From Crenobacter caeni (GTDB taxonomy: Bacteria > Pseudomonadota > Gammaproteobacteria > Burkholderiales > Chromobacteriaceae): a stretch of DNA of 64,000 bases. Below the pieces are notes generated by a model that was given only the letters and a program-made list of their open reading frames with translations, was not told the origin of the DNA and did no database searches. Location: positions 1-64,000 of the forward strand of contig NZ_JAAGAA010000012.1 of NCBI RefSeq assembly GCF_010435965.1, read 5' to 3'. Below, piece after piece: positions 37,021-47,945 of this stretch; within the stretch, counting starts at the first letter, position 1; every line of letters begins with the position of its first letter. Both the position numbers and the translations under genes were made by a program.

Positions 37021-37986
37021 TCAGATGGCGGGCCGAGGCCATGCCGGAGCACGAAACCCGGGCGTCACGCCTTGCGCCGCCCCCGCCAGGCGCGAGACCC
37101 GGCTGGCCAGCTGCGATCTGCCAAGCTGCAAGCCGCGCACCACGCACACGGCAGCCGGCCCGGCGCCCATCGCCCAGCCGACATCCCGCTCATCCAGCAA
37201 ACCGCCGATGGCGACGATAGGCGCGGGACTTGCCTCAACCCACCACGCCAGGTTGTCCAGCCCCTGCGCCCGCCAAGGCATGTCCTTGGTCGTGGTCGGG
37301 TTTACCGGGCCGCACGCGATATAACTGGGTGCACAGCCGGCCGCCCGGGCCAGCTCCCACGGACAATGGCTGGACAAGCCCAGCCTTTGCGTGGCTGCGC
37401 GCGCGCGCAAGGCGCGCACCGCAGCTGCAGGCAGTGCAGCCAAGTCCTCCTGCCCCAGGTGCAGGCCGGCCATACCCCCCTCGTCGCCGAGCACCGCCGC
37501 GTGATCGTCGTTCACCCACAGCTGGGCGCCATGCTGCAGCGCAAGCGCCGTGGCACGAGCCAGCTCGCCGGATTCGAGCGGCCGCTTCGCGCGCAACTGC
37601 ACCAAGCGCAAGCCGGCCGACAGCACCTCGTCAAGCGCAGCCAGGTCGGGGACGATGCCGTAAAGCGGCGACGGCGCGTCGAATGGCGCGAAGCGCACGC
37701 CCTCGCACGCCCATGGCAGCGCGTCACCCAGCCCCAACCAGGGCAGACAACCACGCACGGCGAGCGAGGCGAGCACCACCGCGTCCGCGTCGCCATGACC
37801 GGCCGCCACCGCGCGCTGCCACGCTTCGGTCAGCACCGGCAGCGGCGCGCCGCGGTGGCCGACCAGCACCCCGCCAACCTCGCGGGTGCACAGCCGGTCG
37901 ACGCCCGCGTGCGCGTCGATTAGCCAGTACGCTTCGCCACGCTCCGCGCACGCGCGGGCCAACACCTCATCCGTCGTGATCTGCAT
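37021..37986 (-). CDS. thiE: Thiamine-phosphate synthase with N-terminal extension
   Basis: Joins hydroxymethylpyrimidine pyrophosphate and thiazole phosphate. The C-terminal 205 residues are a full ThiE domain: LVQLRAKRP, WVNDDHAA, GLHLGQEDL, GPVNPTTTKDMPW and APIVAIGGL. The first 105 residues are extra compared with a normal ThiE of about 210. They contain a GHGDADAVVLASLA stretch faintly like the end of a PfkB-type kinase such as ThiD, but I cannot assign the domain. Last gene of the thi operon; the preceding thiG stop is 3 bp upstream. Confidence 0.88.
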   Translation of the reverse strand: MQITTDEVLARACAERGEAYWLIDAHAGVDRLCTREVGGVLVGHRGAPLPVLTEAWQRAVAAGHGDADAVVLASLAVRGCLPWLGLGDALPWACEGVRFAPFDAPSPLYGIVPDLAALDEVLSAGLRLVQLRAKRPLESGELARATALALQHGAQLWVNDDHAAVLGDEGGMAGLHLGQEDLAALPAAAVRALRARAATQRLGLSSHCPWELARAAGCAPSYIACGPVNPTTTKDMPWRAQGLDNLAWWVEASPAPIVAIGGLLDERDVGWAMGAGPAAVCVVRGLQLGRSQLASRVSRLAGAAQGVTPGFRAPAWPRPAI

Positions 37987-37989
37987 CGC

Positions 37990-38784
37990 TCACCCCTCCA
38001 GCATCGGTTGGCCGAACACCGGCGTGCTGGCCACCGCCATCGCTTGCGGCGCCATCACCCCTGCCCGATAACCCGCGCGCGCGCCGGCGACCACCTGGCC
38101 GAACGCACGCGCCATGCCCACCGGGTCGCCCGCGTGCGCGATCGCCGAATTGAGCAGCACGGCGTCAAAACCCAACTCCATCGCCTGCGCCGCGTGCACG
38201 GGCGAACCTAGGCCAGCGTCGACCACCAGCACCGCCTGCGGCAGGCGCTCGCGCAACGTGCGTAGCGCCCACGGGTTGAGCAAGCCCTGCCCCGAGCCGA
38301 TCGGCGCGCCCCACGGCATCAGCACCTGGCAGCCGGCGTCAAACAGACGCTGGCACAGCACCAAATCATCCGTCGCGTACGGGAAGACGGCAAAGCCTTC
38401 GGCCACGAGCGTCTCGGCGGCAGCGAGCAATTGCCAGGGGTCGGGTTGCAGCGTGTACTCGTCGCCGGTCACCTCCAGCTTGATCCAGTGCGTGCCGTAC
38501 AATTCACGCGCCATGCGCGCCAGCGACACCGCCTCGACGGCGGTGCGGCAGCCCGCGGTATTCGGCAGCAGACGCACGCCACGCGCCGTCAACCGCCCGA
38601 CGAGTCCGGCCAGAAAGCCGTTGTCGCCGCCAGATGCCAGCGTGCGGCGCAAGCCGACCGTCACCACGCCCGCCCCCGACGCGTCGATCGCGTCGGCGAG
38701 CACCACGGGCGACGGATAGCCGGCAGTGCCGACCAGCAGGCGGCTCGACAGCCGCTCGCCGTATACCTCGAAAATGTCTTCCAT
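37990..38784 (-). CDS. thiG: Thiazole synthase
   Basis: Forms the thiazole ring from 1-deoxyxylulose 5-phosphate, dehydroglycine and sulfur carried on ThiS. The substrate-binding lysine is in WIKLEVTGDEYTLQPD (about 100). LLPNTAGCRTAVEAV and VDAGLGSPVHAAQAMELGFDAVLLNSAIA are the phosphate-binding family blocks. 264 residues is normal. It follows thiS by a single base. Confidence 0.96.
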   Translation of the reverse strand: MEDIFEVYGERLSSRLLVGTAGYPSPVVLADAIDASGAGVVTVGLRRTLASGGDNGFLAGLVGRLTARGVRLLPNTAGCRTAVEAVSLARMARELYGTHWIKLEVTGDEYTLQPDPWQLLAAAETLVAEGFAVFPYATDDLVLCQRLFDAGCQVLMPWGAPIGSGQGLLNPWALRTLRERLPQAVLVVDAGLGSPVHAAQAMELGFDAVLLNSAIAHAGDPVGMARAFGQVVAGARAGYRAGVMAPQAMAVASTPVFGQPMLEG

Positions 38785-38785
38785 G

Positions 38786-38989
38786 TCAGCCCCCGACTAT
38801 CGGCTGGAACAGCGTCACCCGCGCGCCGTCGGCCAGTTGGCAATTCGCGCGCGCGCTGCGCGCGACAAACACCCCGTCAACGGCGGTCGCCACCGTCTCA
38901 GGCGCGACGCCCTGCCTGTCGAGCAATGCGTCCAGCGTCAGCACGGCAGGCAGCTCCAGCGGCTGGTCGTCCAGTTCGATCGTGATCAT
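38786..38989 (-). CDS. thiS: Sulfur carrier protein ThiS
   Basis: Ubiquitin-like carrier of 67 residues that ends in the GG required for thiocarboxylation (FQPIVGG). Lies directly upstream of thiG, its partner. The adenylating enzyme ThiF is not in this window. Confidence 0.95.
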   Translation of the reverse strand: MITIELDDQPLELPAVLTLDALLDRQGVAPETVATAVDGVFVARSARANCQLADGARVTLFQPIVGG

Positions 38990-38999
38990 ATGGTTTCCT

Positions 39000-40046
39000 T
39001 TAGTGCAGCGCGGCGGCCGCGAGCGCGTCCTCGATCAGCGCCGGCGCGATCAGCCAGCCGTGCCGGAACAACCCGCCGACGCGCAGCAAGCCGTCCGTCA
39101 GCTCGACACGCGGCAGGTTGTCCGGCAAGGCCGGGCGCAGATTGGTTTCCATGTGCAGGACGCGCGCCTCGGCCAGCGCAGGGATGGCGCTGACCGCCGC
39201 GCCCATCAATTCGAAGGCGGTGCGCACGCTCACCGGCGAGCGGTCGGCACTTTCGATCTCGCTGGCGCCGACCACTACGACATCGCCCGGGCGCGGCACC
39301 ACATAAACGCGGTGGCGCGCGTGCATCAGCCGCAAGGGCCTGTTCAGCGCCACACCGGGCGCGTACAGCCACAACACCTCACCGCGCACGCCGCGCAGGT
39401 TTGCCAACGCCGCGCCGACACCGCGCGCGTCGATAGCCAGATCGCACGCACAGCGCTCGCCGCTCACCGTAAGCACACAACCCGGCCCGACCGACTCCAC
39501 CCGCTCGCCCCAGCGCCAACTGGCCGGGCAAGCTTCGGCCAGCGCCGGCAGCACCCGCTGCGGGAACACCTGCCCCTCGCCCGCCAGCCGCCAGCCGTTA
39601 AGCCCCGGCGCGAGCGAGGGCTCGAGCGCGGCCAGCGCCTGCGTGTTCAGGGCTTCGGGCGCGCCGATATCCGGTGCGAGCGCCAGACGCGCGAGCACCC
39701 GCGCCGCCGCGCCGCCATCGCCCGGGTGCGCGAGCAGCAGGGAGTCGTCAAAACGCGCAAAGGCACAGGCCGCTTCGCCTGTCGCCTGCGAGAGCTCCGC
39801 GGCGATTTGCCGCCACAGCCCGAGCGAGCGCAAGCCCAGCCGCGCGATCTCTGGCGGCGCGTGCTCAAGCTCGGCCAGCGGGCTTAACATGCCGGCCGCG
39901 GTAAAGCCGGCCGCGCCCTTGCCGTCGGCCGCAGGCCCGGCCCCTGGCGCCGGATCGAACACCGTCACCGCATGACCACGGCGCGACAGCGTCCAGGCCA
40001 GCAGGCGGCCAACGACGCCGGCACCGGCAATCGCAACTCTGGCCAT
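39000..40046 (-). CDS. thiO: Glycine oxidase ThiO
   Basis: FAD-dependent oxidase that makes the dehydroglycine needed by ThiG. The FAD-binding GAGVVGRLLAWTLSRRGHAVTVFD is at the N-terminus; PRPGDVVVVGASEIES and GLFRHGWLIAPAL are the D-amino-acid-oxidase-type motifs. 348 residues. Using oxygen-dependent ThiO rather than radical SAM ThiH indicates an aerobic lifestyle. It follows thiC by 2 bp. Confidence 0.93.
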   Translation of the reverse strand: MARVAIAGAGVVGRLLAWTLSRRGHAVTVFDPAPGAGPAADGKGAAGFTAAGMLSPLAELEHAPPEIARLGLRSLGLWRQIAAELSQATGEAACAFARFDDSLLLAHPGDGGAAARVLARLALAPDIGAPEALNTQALAALEPSLAPGLNGWRLAGEGQVFPQRVLPALAEACPASWRWGERVESVGPGCVLTVSGERCACDLAIDARGVGAALANLRGVRGEVLWLYAPGVALNRPLRLMHARHRVYVVPRPGDVVVVGASEIESADRSPVSVRTAFELMGAAVSAIPALAEARVLHMETNLRPALPDNLPRVELTDGLLRVGGLFRHGWLIAPALIEDALAAAALH

Positions 40047-40048
40047 GC

Positions 40049-42128
<2,080 letters not shown>

Positions 42129-42258
42129 CAGCCGCGATCTTGAATGCATTCATCATCAGCGTCAACCGGAACTTCGGTAGGGTTACGTTTAGGCAGGCAC
42201 CTGACACGCATACCCTCGGTGCAAAACCGGCAAATTTGATAATCAATAGTAAAAAAAC

Positions 42259-42287
42259 TTGACGTACACGGCCTGAACGGGCATTAT
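42259..42287 (+). promoter_or_regulatory. Sigma-70 promoter of tRNA-Tyr
   Basis: TTGACG (42259-42264), 17-bp spacer, CATTAT (42282-42287). Transcription would start about 8 bases before the mature tRNA. Confidence 0.75.
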
Positions 42288-42301
42288 TCGCCTCCTCGAG
42301 T

Positions 42302-42386
42302 GGAGGGATTCCCGAGCGGTCAAAGGGATCAGACTGTAAATCTGACGGCTCTGCCTTCGAAGGTTCGAATCCTTCTCCCTCCACCA
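42302..42386 (+). tRNA. tRNA-Tyr (GTA)
   Basis: An 85-nt class II tRNA with encoded CCA. The acceptor stem GGAGGGA pairs with TCCCTCC; the anticodon stem-loop CAGACTGTAAATCTG gives GTA; a long variable arm follows; the T arm is GGTTCGAATCC. It is a single-gene unit with its own promoter and terminator; the tRNA-Gly, tRNA-Thr and tuf genes often next to it in this class are absent here. Confidence 0.97.
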
Positions 42387-42394
42387 CCCGATTC

Positions 42395-42427
42395 AAAAAA
42401 GACGCCTTGCGAGGCGTCTTTTTTATT
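42395..42427 (+). terminator. Terminator of tRNA-Tyr
   Basis: A-run, 7-bp stem (42401-42407 with 42412-42418), TGCG loop, then a T-run. The following 42428-42673 holds a run of ten C (42445-42454) and an AT-rich leader with TTGACT at 42599, the probable promoter of the autotransporter gene. Confidence 0.9.
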
Positions 42428-42673
42428 TCCCGCTCGCCCAACAGCCCCCCCCCCAAGACACCAAGCTGCACACAGCCCCTGCCAGCACCTCAGTATCGGC
42501 GCCGCCACGCCTGCCCCTCGATACCGGCAACCTCCACCCATTCCGCCTTTAGCAGACACAACGCTCCACGCCCATCCAATTAACGACATTTACATCAATT
42601 GACTAAAATCAAAACCTATTAAGCATAAACAACAGAGACTGGTTGCTGTCTTTATTTATTGGCGGTAATCGCA

Positions 42674-45463
42674 ATGGCCTCCACCTTACCCCGCCTCACC
42701 CTGCTCGCCTGCTCTCTCGCGCTGATCGGCAGCCCGGCATACGCCAACCCGTTTGACCCCTACGTGCCGCTGCTCCCCGTCCTCGGCGACGGGCAGTGGC
42801 AGGACGGTACCCATGTTTTCGAGCTGGACGCACCGGCAGACGGCAGCGAACTCCTCCTGCTGGGCCTAGCCGGCAGCAGCGGCAACCGCGGCCAGCTTTC
42901 GCTGACGGTCGTCGGCGACACCGAAGACGCCAGCGTAATCGGCGTTTACACCCCTGCCAACGGCGCGAGTTTCGTCAACCAGGGCTCACTGCAGATCACC
43001 GCCCGCAGCGGCGGGCTGGCCGCCGCCTACGGGGCCATGCTTGCCGGCGGCAGCGGACTAACCAACCACGGCACGCTGCGCGTGCACGCCAGCGGCCAGG
43101 AGGCCTATGCACACGGCGCAATACTGGAAAACGCCACCTTTGACAACAACGGCCTGATCGAGGTCGTGGCCGATGGAGATCAGTCCGCCATGACTGCAGC
43201 AGCACATAGCGCGCAAGACATGCGAAACAGCGGCCAGATCATCGCCCGTGCGCAAGGCGGCACCGCCGTGGCTGATGGACTGGTGGCATTCGGCGGCGTG
43301 GATAGACTAATCGACAACAGCGGCGGGCTCGACATCCGCGCGACGGCCACGACAACAGCCGGCACATCCATGGCTATCGGCATGGATTTGTCCGCCACTC
43401 CGGTCGCCACGGCGTCCACCCTGACCAACCGCGGCCAGCTCAACGTCAGCGCCAGCGGCGGCCGGTCCGCGCGGGCGGCGGGCATGCTGGCCGCAGATCC
43501 CGAGGACTGGAACAACTCCATCCTGCAGGACGGGCGGCTCGCCAACCTGGGCCGGCTCACCGTTGCGGCGCAGGCCACCAGCGGCACGGCGGACGCCTGG
43601 GCCCTCGCCGCTAGCGGCCATGACAACGAAATCAGCAACGATGGCTCCATTGCGGCGCGCGCGCAGGGCGGACACCTCGGCGGCACGTCCGGCCTAGGCA
43701 ATGCCCGCGCCAGCGCCTTGGCCGCCATGGGCGACAACAATACCCTCGGCAACCGCGGACAAATCGACGCGATGGCACAAGGCGGCAGCCTGGATGGCCA
43801 CAATATGGCTTCCGCCTACGGAATGGAAACCAGGGGCAATGGCAACACGCTTAGCAATGAAGGGCTGATCCGGGTCAGCGCACAAGGCGGAAAGCAGACG
43901 CCTTCTAGCCCCGCCAGCGCCTACGCGTACTCCTACGCGTACGGCTTGTACGCCGATGGCGACGGCAGCCGTATCACCAACTTGGGCACGCTGGAGGTGA
44001 GCGCCAGCGGCGGCAGCAAACTGGACGGTGACTCCAACTCCGCCAAAGGCAACGCCTACGGCATTATGGTTAAAGGCACCAACAGTACAATCGAGCAGCA
44101 TGGCTTCCTCATGGTTAACGCCCAGGCGCAAGCTGGCCGCGACGCCAACGCCTACGGCATTTACATCGAGGGTGGCGGCACGCATACGCTTAACGCCAGC
44201 GGCCGCATCGAGGTAGCCGCCAGCGGTGGCAACAACACCGCGCATGAGGTTTTGCTAAGCGGCGGGCAACTGGACATCACCCGCTACCACCTGGGCGTCG
44301 GCGCGCCTGCCGCCGACGAACAATTGCGCGCGTTCCGGGTGGAAGACGGCGGCACGCTCAATTTTGCTGCCACCAAGCTGATCCTCAGCCCGGGCGCAGG
44401 CTTTGGCGGCCAGCAGCAGTTCAAGCTGGTCGACCATATTTCGGCTGATGGCAGCGCCACCGCTTCCGGCAGCATCGCCAGCGTCGAGTCCGCGCACCGC
44501 ATGCTGGCCGCGTCGATCGCGGGCAACAGTTGGGATACCGCCGAAATGACGCTCTCGCTGGCCGAAGGCGCCCGGGGCACCCGCACCGACGCGCTGGCCG
44601 CCAGCTATGCGACGGACAGCACTCGCGCGCTAATGCGTCCGCTGAATGCGGCCATCGCGGCAGGCAACAGCAGCTTCGTCACCCCGCTCTACCGCCATGT
44701 GCGCGGCGACGAAGACGGCGGCTGGCGCGCCAACACTTCGGGCGCGCTGTTCGGCTTCAACCGCGCGCTGGGCAAGGGCAGCTGGGGGGTGGATTTCTCG
44801 GTCGAGAACGACCGCTTCCAGCGCAGCGATGCCTATATGCAGGGCAGCCGCAATACGGCCGACCGTTTCGGCGTCGGCGTGCATGCACTCAGGACGCTGC
44901 CAAACGACACCACGCTGCGTGCCGGTGCACGCTACCAGTACGCGGACATCGACGTGCAGCGCCACGACCGCGAACTGGCCGCCCGCGCCAATGCCGACAC
45001 GAGCGCGCATAGCGTGTGGCTGTACGGCATGCTGTCGCGCCCGCTGGGCAGCACCCTCACCCTCGAAGGCTCGCTCGACCAGTTGTGGCACCGCCAGGAC
45101 GGCTACCGGCTGGGCTGGGACAACCCTGCCGCGCAGTGGGCCGATAGCGAAATCGAAAAAGTACGCGCCGCGTCGCTGGACGCCGGCGCGCGGCTGGTGT
45201 GGCAGGACGCGGCGCACGCCTGGCAGCCGCGCGCTGCGCTGGGCGCTCGTGCCCGGCTGCACGGCGACAGCCTCGAACTGAACCAGCGCTTTGCCGGCTT
45301 CAGCTACGCGCAACAGGCCGATACCCAGCGCCTGCGCGGCACGCTGGAGCTGGGCCTGGCGCGGCCGCTGGCCAAGGGGGCATTGACGCTGGACTACGCG
45401 CTCGAAGCGGACAGCGAGCGCACGAGCCAGGCGCTGACGCTGGGCTGGCGCCAGCTGTTCTAG
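42674..45463 (+). CDS. Autotransporter (type V secretion) with repetitive passenger
   Basis: Secretes its own passenger across the outer membrane. Start at 42674 gives a signal peptide (LTLLACSLALIGSPAYA); a TTG five codons upstream is less likely. The passenger (about 25-640) consists of at least eight imperfect repeats of the type LxNxGxLxVxAxGG...AxAxGM, each about 60-75 residues, as in a parallel beta-helix. The barrel domain begins near 675 (GGWRANTSGALFGFNRALG) and ends in the aromatic WRQLF expected for BAM recognition. 929 residues. No protease or adhesin motif is visible in the passenger. Ends at a strong terminator. Confidence 0.9.
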   Translation: MASTLPRLTLLACSLALIGSPAYANPFDPYVPLLPVLGDGQWQDGTHVFELDAPADGSELLLLGLAGSSGNRGQLSLTVVGDTEDASVIGVYTPANGASFVNQGSLQITARSGGLAAAYGAMLAGGSGLTNHGTLRVHASGQEAYAHGAILENATFDNNGLIEVVADGDQSAMTAAAHSAQDMRNSGQIIARAQGGTAVADGLVAFGGVDRLIDNSGGLDIRATATTTAGTSMAIGMDLSATPVATASTLTNRGQLNVSASGGRSARAAGMLAADPEDWNNSILQDGRLANLGRLTVAAQATSGTADAWALAASGHDNEISNDGSIAARAQGGHLGGTSGLGNARASALAAMGDNNTLGNRGQIDAMAQGGSLDGHNMASAYGMETRGNGNTLSNEGLIRVSAQGGKQTPSSPASAYAYSYAYGLYADGDGSRITNLGTLEVSASGGSKLDGDSNSAKGNAYGIMVKGTNSTIEQHGFLMVNAQAQAGRDANAYGIYIEGGGTHTLNASGRIEVAASGGNNTAHEVLLSGGQLDITRYHLGVGAPAADEQLRAFRVEDGGTLNFAATKLILSPGAGFGGQQQFKLVDHISADGSATASGSIASVESAHRMLAASIAGNSWDTAEMTLSLAEGARGTRTDALAASYATDSTRALMRPLNAAIAAGNSSFVTPLYRHVRGDEDGGWRANTSGALFGFNRALGKGSWGVDFSVENDRFQRSDAYMQGSRNTADRFGVGVHALRTLPNDTTLRAGARYQYADIDVQRHDRELAARANADTSAHSVWLYGMLSRPLGSTLTLEGSLDQLWHRQDGYRLGWDNPAAQWADSEIEKVRAASLDAGARLVWQDAAHAWQPRAALGARARLHGDSLELNQRFAGFSYAQQADTQRLRGTLELGLARPLAKGALTLDYALEADSERTSQALTLGWRQLF

Positions 45464-45488
45464 AGCCGACCAGCAAAGCTGTCGCTCC

Positions 45489-45523
45489 AAAAAAGAAGCC
45501 GCGCGATCGCGCGGCTTCTTTTT
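45489..45523. terminator. Bidirectional terminator after the autotransporter gene
   Basis: Perfect palindrome of about 34 bases: A-run, AGAAGCCGCGCGAT and its complement, T-run. It serves the autotransporter gene and the convergent dsdA. Confidence 0.9.
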
Positions 45524-45532
45524 GTGACTACC

Positions 45533-46828
45533 TTACGCGTGCCACAAGGGCGCACCCAGCGACAGCTGGCGCACGCCTTCGGCGAGGTCGGCCGCCATCA
45601 CCTCTTCGGGCACCTGCGCGCCGCCGGTCGCCCACGCCAAGTGCAGGGTGTCGGCCGGCAGCGCGTCGTCCACCCGCAACAGGCCCGGCACGCCGGCGAG
45701 CGCGGAAGGCTCGAGCCGCAGACCCTCGCTCTCGGCCAGCGCCGCCTGCAAGCGGTAGAGTACGCCGTCGTCGACCGTGTAGCAGCCGTCGACCAGCCGG
45801 GCAAGCGCGCGCGAGACCAGTGCCGACGGGCGGGCGACGGCGAGCCCGTCCGCGCGTGTCGCGTTGTCGAGCCCCAGGTCGTACACCGAGGCATTTTCGA
45901 ACAGCCCGCTGGCGAGCCCGAACAGCATCGCCGGAGAATGGGTCGGCTCGGCAAAGTAACAGCGCACCGCGTCGCCAAAGGCCAGCTTGAGCCCGTAGGC
46001 GATGCCGCCGGGCGCGCCGCCCACCCCGCACGGCAGGTAGACGACCAGCGGCCGATCCGTGCCGATCGCCTCGCCGGCCTGCATGAGCTGGCGGGCGACT
46101 TCGGCGCCGGCGAGCGCGTAGCCAGTAAACAGCGCCAGCGAATTCTCATCGTCGACGAAATGGCAGCCGATATCGGCCGCCGCGTCGGCGCGACCAGCCG
46201 CGACCGCCGCGCCGTAATCGCCGGCGTGTTCGACCACGTTGACGCCGGACGCGCGCAGGCGCGCCTTCTTCCACTCGCGCGCGTCGGCCGACATGTGCAC
46301 GGTCGCGGCAAAGCCGAGCCTGGCGGCGAGCGTGCCGATCGCGAAGCCGAGATTGCCGGTCGAACCAACGGCCACCTTGTGCCGGGCGAACAGCGCGCGG
46401 CATTCGGGCGCGTCCAGCGCTAGCGCACCGCCCACCGGCAGACCATGCGCCAACGCCAGCGCCTCGGCGTGCGCGAGCACTTCGTAAAAGCCGCCGCGCG
46501 CCTTGACCGAGCCCGCCAGCGGCAGATGGCTGTCGAGCTTCATCCACAACGCGCCCTGCCCCGCGCCCATCGCCGCCTGCAACCTGGGCAGGCGCACCAG
46601 CGGCGACTCGATCACCCCGTCGCCTTCGTCCTGCCCGAACAGGCGGGCCAGCGCGGGCGCATGGCGCGCCAGCCGCGCACGGGCGGCCTCGAGCGCGGCC
46701 GCGTCCAGCGGTACGTCCGGTAGCGCCTCGGCGGCGGCGACGCGCGAGGGGTTGATCCAGCAAGTTTCCTGATACGCACGCAAGGCGCCAAACAGTGCCG
46801 ACTCTGCGGCAACCTGACTTCCCAACAT
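45533..46828 (-). CDS. dsdA: D-serine dehydratase
   Basis: PLP enzyme that breaks D-serine into pyruvate and ammonia. PLP lysine is in PLAGSVKARGGFYEVL (about 109); the phosphate loop is GSTGNLGFAIG; the PCGVGGAPGG loop is also present. The DsdA-type N-terminus (WINPSR) and overall length of 431 residues fit DsdA rather than a threonine dehydratase. GGAGG precedes the ATG at 46828; the frame is open to 46876 without a better start. No dsdC or dsdX is adjacent. It diverges from the glycine riboswitch. Confidence 0.92.
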   Translation of the reverse strand: MLGSQVAAESALFGALRAYQETCWINPSRVAAAEALPDVPLDAAALEAARARLARHAPALARLFGQDEGDGVIESPLVRLPRLQAAMGAGQGALWMKLDSHLPLAGSVKARGGFYEVLAHAEALALAHGLPVGGALALDAPECRALFARHKVAVGSTGNLGFAIGTLAARLGFAATVHMSADAREWKKARLRASGVNVVEHAGDYGAAVAAGRADAAADIGCHFVDDENSLALFTGYALAGAEVARQLMQAGEAIGTDRPLVVYLPCGVGGAPGGIAYGLKLAFGDAVRCYFAEPTHSPAMLFGLASGLFENASVYDLGLDNATRADGLAVARPSALVSRALARLVDGCYTVDDGVLYRLQAALAESEGLRLEPSALAGVPGLLRVDDALPADTLHLAWATGGAQVPEEVMAADLAEGVRQLSLGAPLWHA

Positions 46829-46943
46829 CGAGCCTCCAAGGCGTGGCGGGCCCTGCCTCGCCAGACAAAAGGCCACTTTAACATGGAACGGTCATAATAA
46901 ATCCCATGTGCTATCCAAATTACCGGAACGCAAACACCGCTGG

Positions 46944-46972
46944 TTGACTCAAGCGCGCGCGCCGCTTAACAT
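46944..46972 (+). promoter_or_regulatory. Sigma-70 promoter upstream of the glycine riboswitch
   Basis: TTGACT (46944-46949), 17-bp spacer, TAACAT (46967-46972). The start would be near 46979, just before the first aptamer. Confidence 0.75.
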
Positions 46973-46982
46973 CCGCGCTCCC

Positions 46983-47150
46983 CTGCAGGAGAGCGGCCGC
47001 CAGGCCCGCCGAAGGCGCAAACTCCCATGATCGCTCAGGCAAACAGACTGCGGGCATTTCGATACGCCGATTGGAGAGCGGCCGCGACGCGGCCCACCGA
47101 AGGGGCAGCCGGCCTTGTGCCGTAAACTCTCAGGTAAAAGGACAAGGGGA
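46983..47150 (+). ncRNA. Tandem glycine riboswitch
   Basis: Two aptamers in series. Aptamer 1: GGAGAGC at 46988, GCCGAAGGCGCAAACT, then CTCAGGCAAACAGACTG near 47034-47050. Aptamer 2: GGAGAGC at 47073, ACCGAAGGGGCA, GTAAACTCTCAGGTAAAAGGAC ending near 47143. These are the conserved cores of the gcvT-type motif, with the short linker seen in tandem forms. It lies about 100 nt upstream of the TRIC-type gene. Glycine binding normally turns such switches on. Confidence 0.95.
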
Positions 47151-47250
47151 GAGGCACATACGCGGCACTACCGCAGAAAGGCCTCGCTATGTCCAGCGTG
47201 GATGTCGCTCTCTTGTCGTTTTCCTGCCACTTCCTGCCGGGGGTGCGCGC

Positions 47251-47865
47251 ATGCTGACCCTCATTTACCTGATTGCGATTACCGCCGAGGCAATGACCGG
47301 CGCGCTGGCTGCCGGCCGCCGCAACATGGACATCTTCGGCGTCGCCGTAATTGCCTTCCTGACCGCGCTGGGCGGCGGCACCGTGCGCGACATCGTGCTC
47401 GGCCGCTTCCCGATCGGCTGGACGCAACACCCTGAATACATCTATCTGGTGCTCGGCGCAGGCCTTGTCGCCATTCCGCTGGCCCGCCACATCCAGCGGC
47501 TCACCCCGCTCTTCTTGTTCCTCGACGCGTTAGGCCTGGTCGCCTTCACCGTGATCGGCTGCGACGTCGCGCTGGGCATGGGCTACGCAACGCCGGTGGT
47601 GGTGATGGCCGGCATGATCACCGGCATCGCCGGCGGCGTGATGCGCGACGTGCTGTGCAACCGGGTGCCGGTGGTGTTCCGCCAAGAGCTGTACGCCAGC
47701 GTGTCGCTGGTGGTCGCCTTCGCCTTCATCCTGATGGTCAAGCTGGGCGTGCCGCAGGAAGTCGGCATCTTCACCAGCTTCTTCGTCGGCGTCGTGCTGC
47801 GCATGGTTGCGCTGCGCTGGCAGCTGGGGCTGCCGGTCTTCTCCTGGCAGGGCACTTCGCACTGA
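47251..47865 (+). CDS. TRIC-type (UPF0126/YadS) membrane channel under glycine control
   Basis: Seven-helix membrane protein of the trimeric intracellular cation channel/UPF0126 family: two copies of the same fold, with FLTALGGGTVRDIVLGRFPIGW in the first half and GMITGIAGGVMRDVLCNRVPVVF in the second. I start at 47251 (MLTLIYLIAITAEAMTG), which leaves the riboswitch untranslated; GGGGG lies upstream. 204 residues is standard. Bacterial members are often under glycine riboswitches, and a link to glycine export or uptake has been proposed; that role is inference here. A terminator follows. Confidence 0.9.
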   Translation: MLTLIYLIAITAEAMTGALAAGRRNMDIFGVAVIAFLTALGGGTVRDIVLGRFPIGWTQHPEYIYLVLGAGLVAIPLARHIQRLTPLFLFLDALGLVAFTVIGCDVALGMGYATPVVVMAGMITGIAGGVMRDVLCNRVPVVFRQELYASVSLVVAFAFILMVKLGVPQEVGIFTSFFVGVVLRMVALRWQLGLPVFSWQGTSH

Positions 47866-47900
47866 GCCTTGCAGCCACCCGCCTGCTATGCCATCACGTA

Positions 47901-47931
47901 AGGGCGGCGCCTCCGCGCCGCCCTGTTTGTT
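47901..47931 (+). terminator. Terminator after the TRIC-type gene
   Basis: Perfect 10-bp GC stem (47901-47910 with 47915-47924), 4-base loop, then GTTTGTT. Confidence 0.75.
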
Positions 47932-47945
47932 CGATGGAGTCCGCC

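Noticed and set aside
42250-42700. tRNA-Tyr as an integration site with a direct repeat of its 3' end
   Set aside because: No second copy of the tRNA 3' end and no integrase gene seen in the window.
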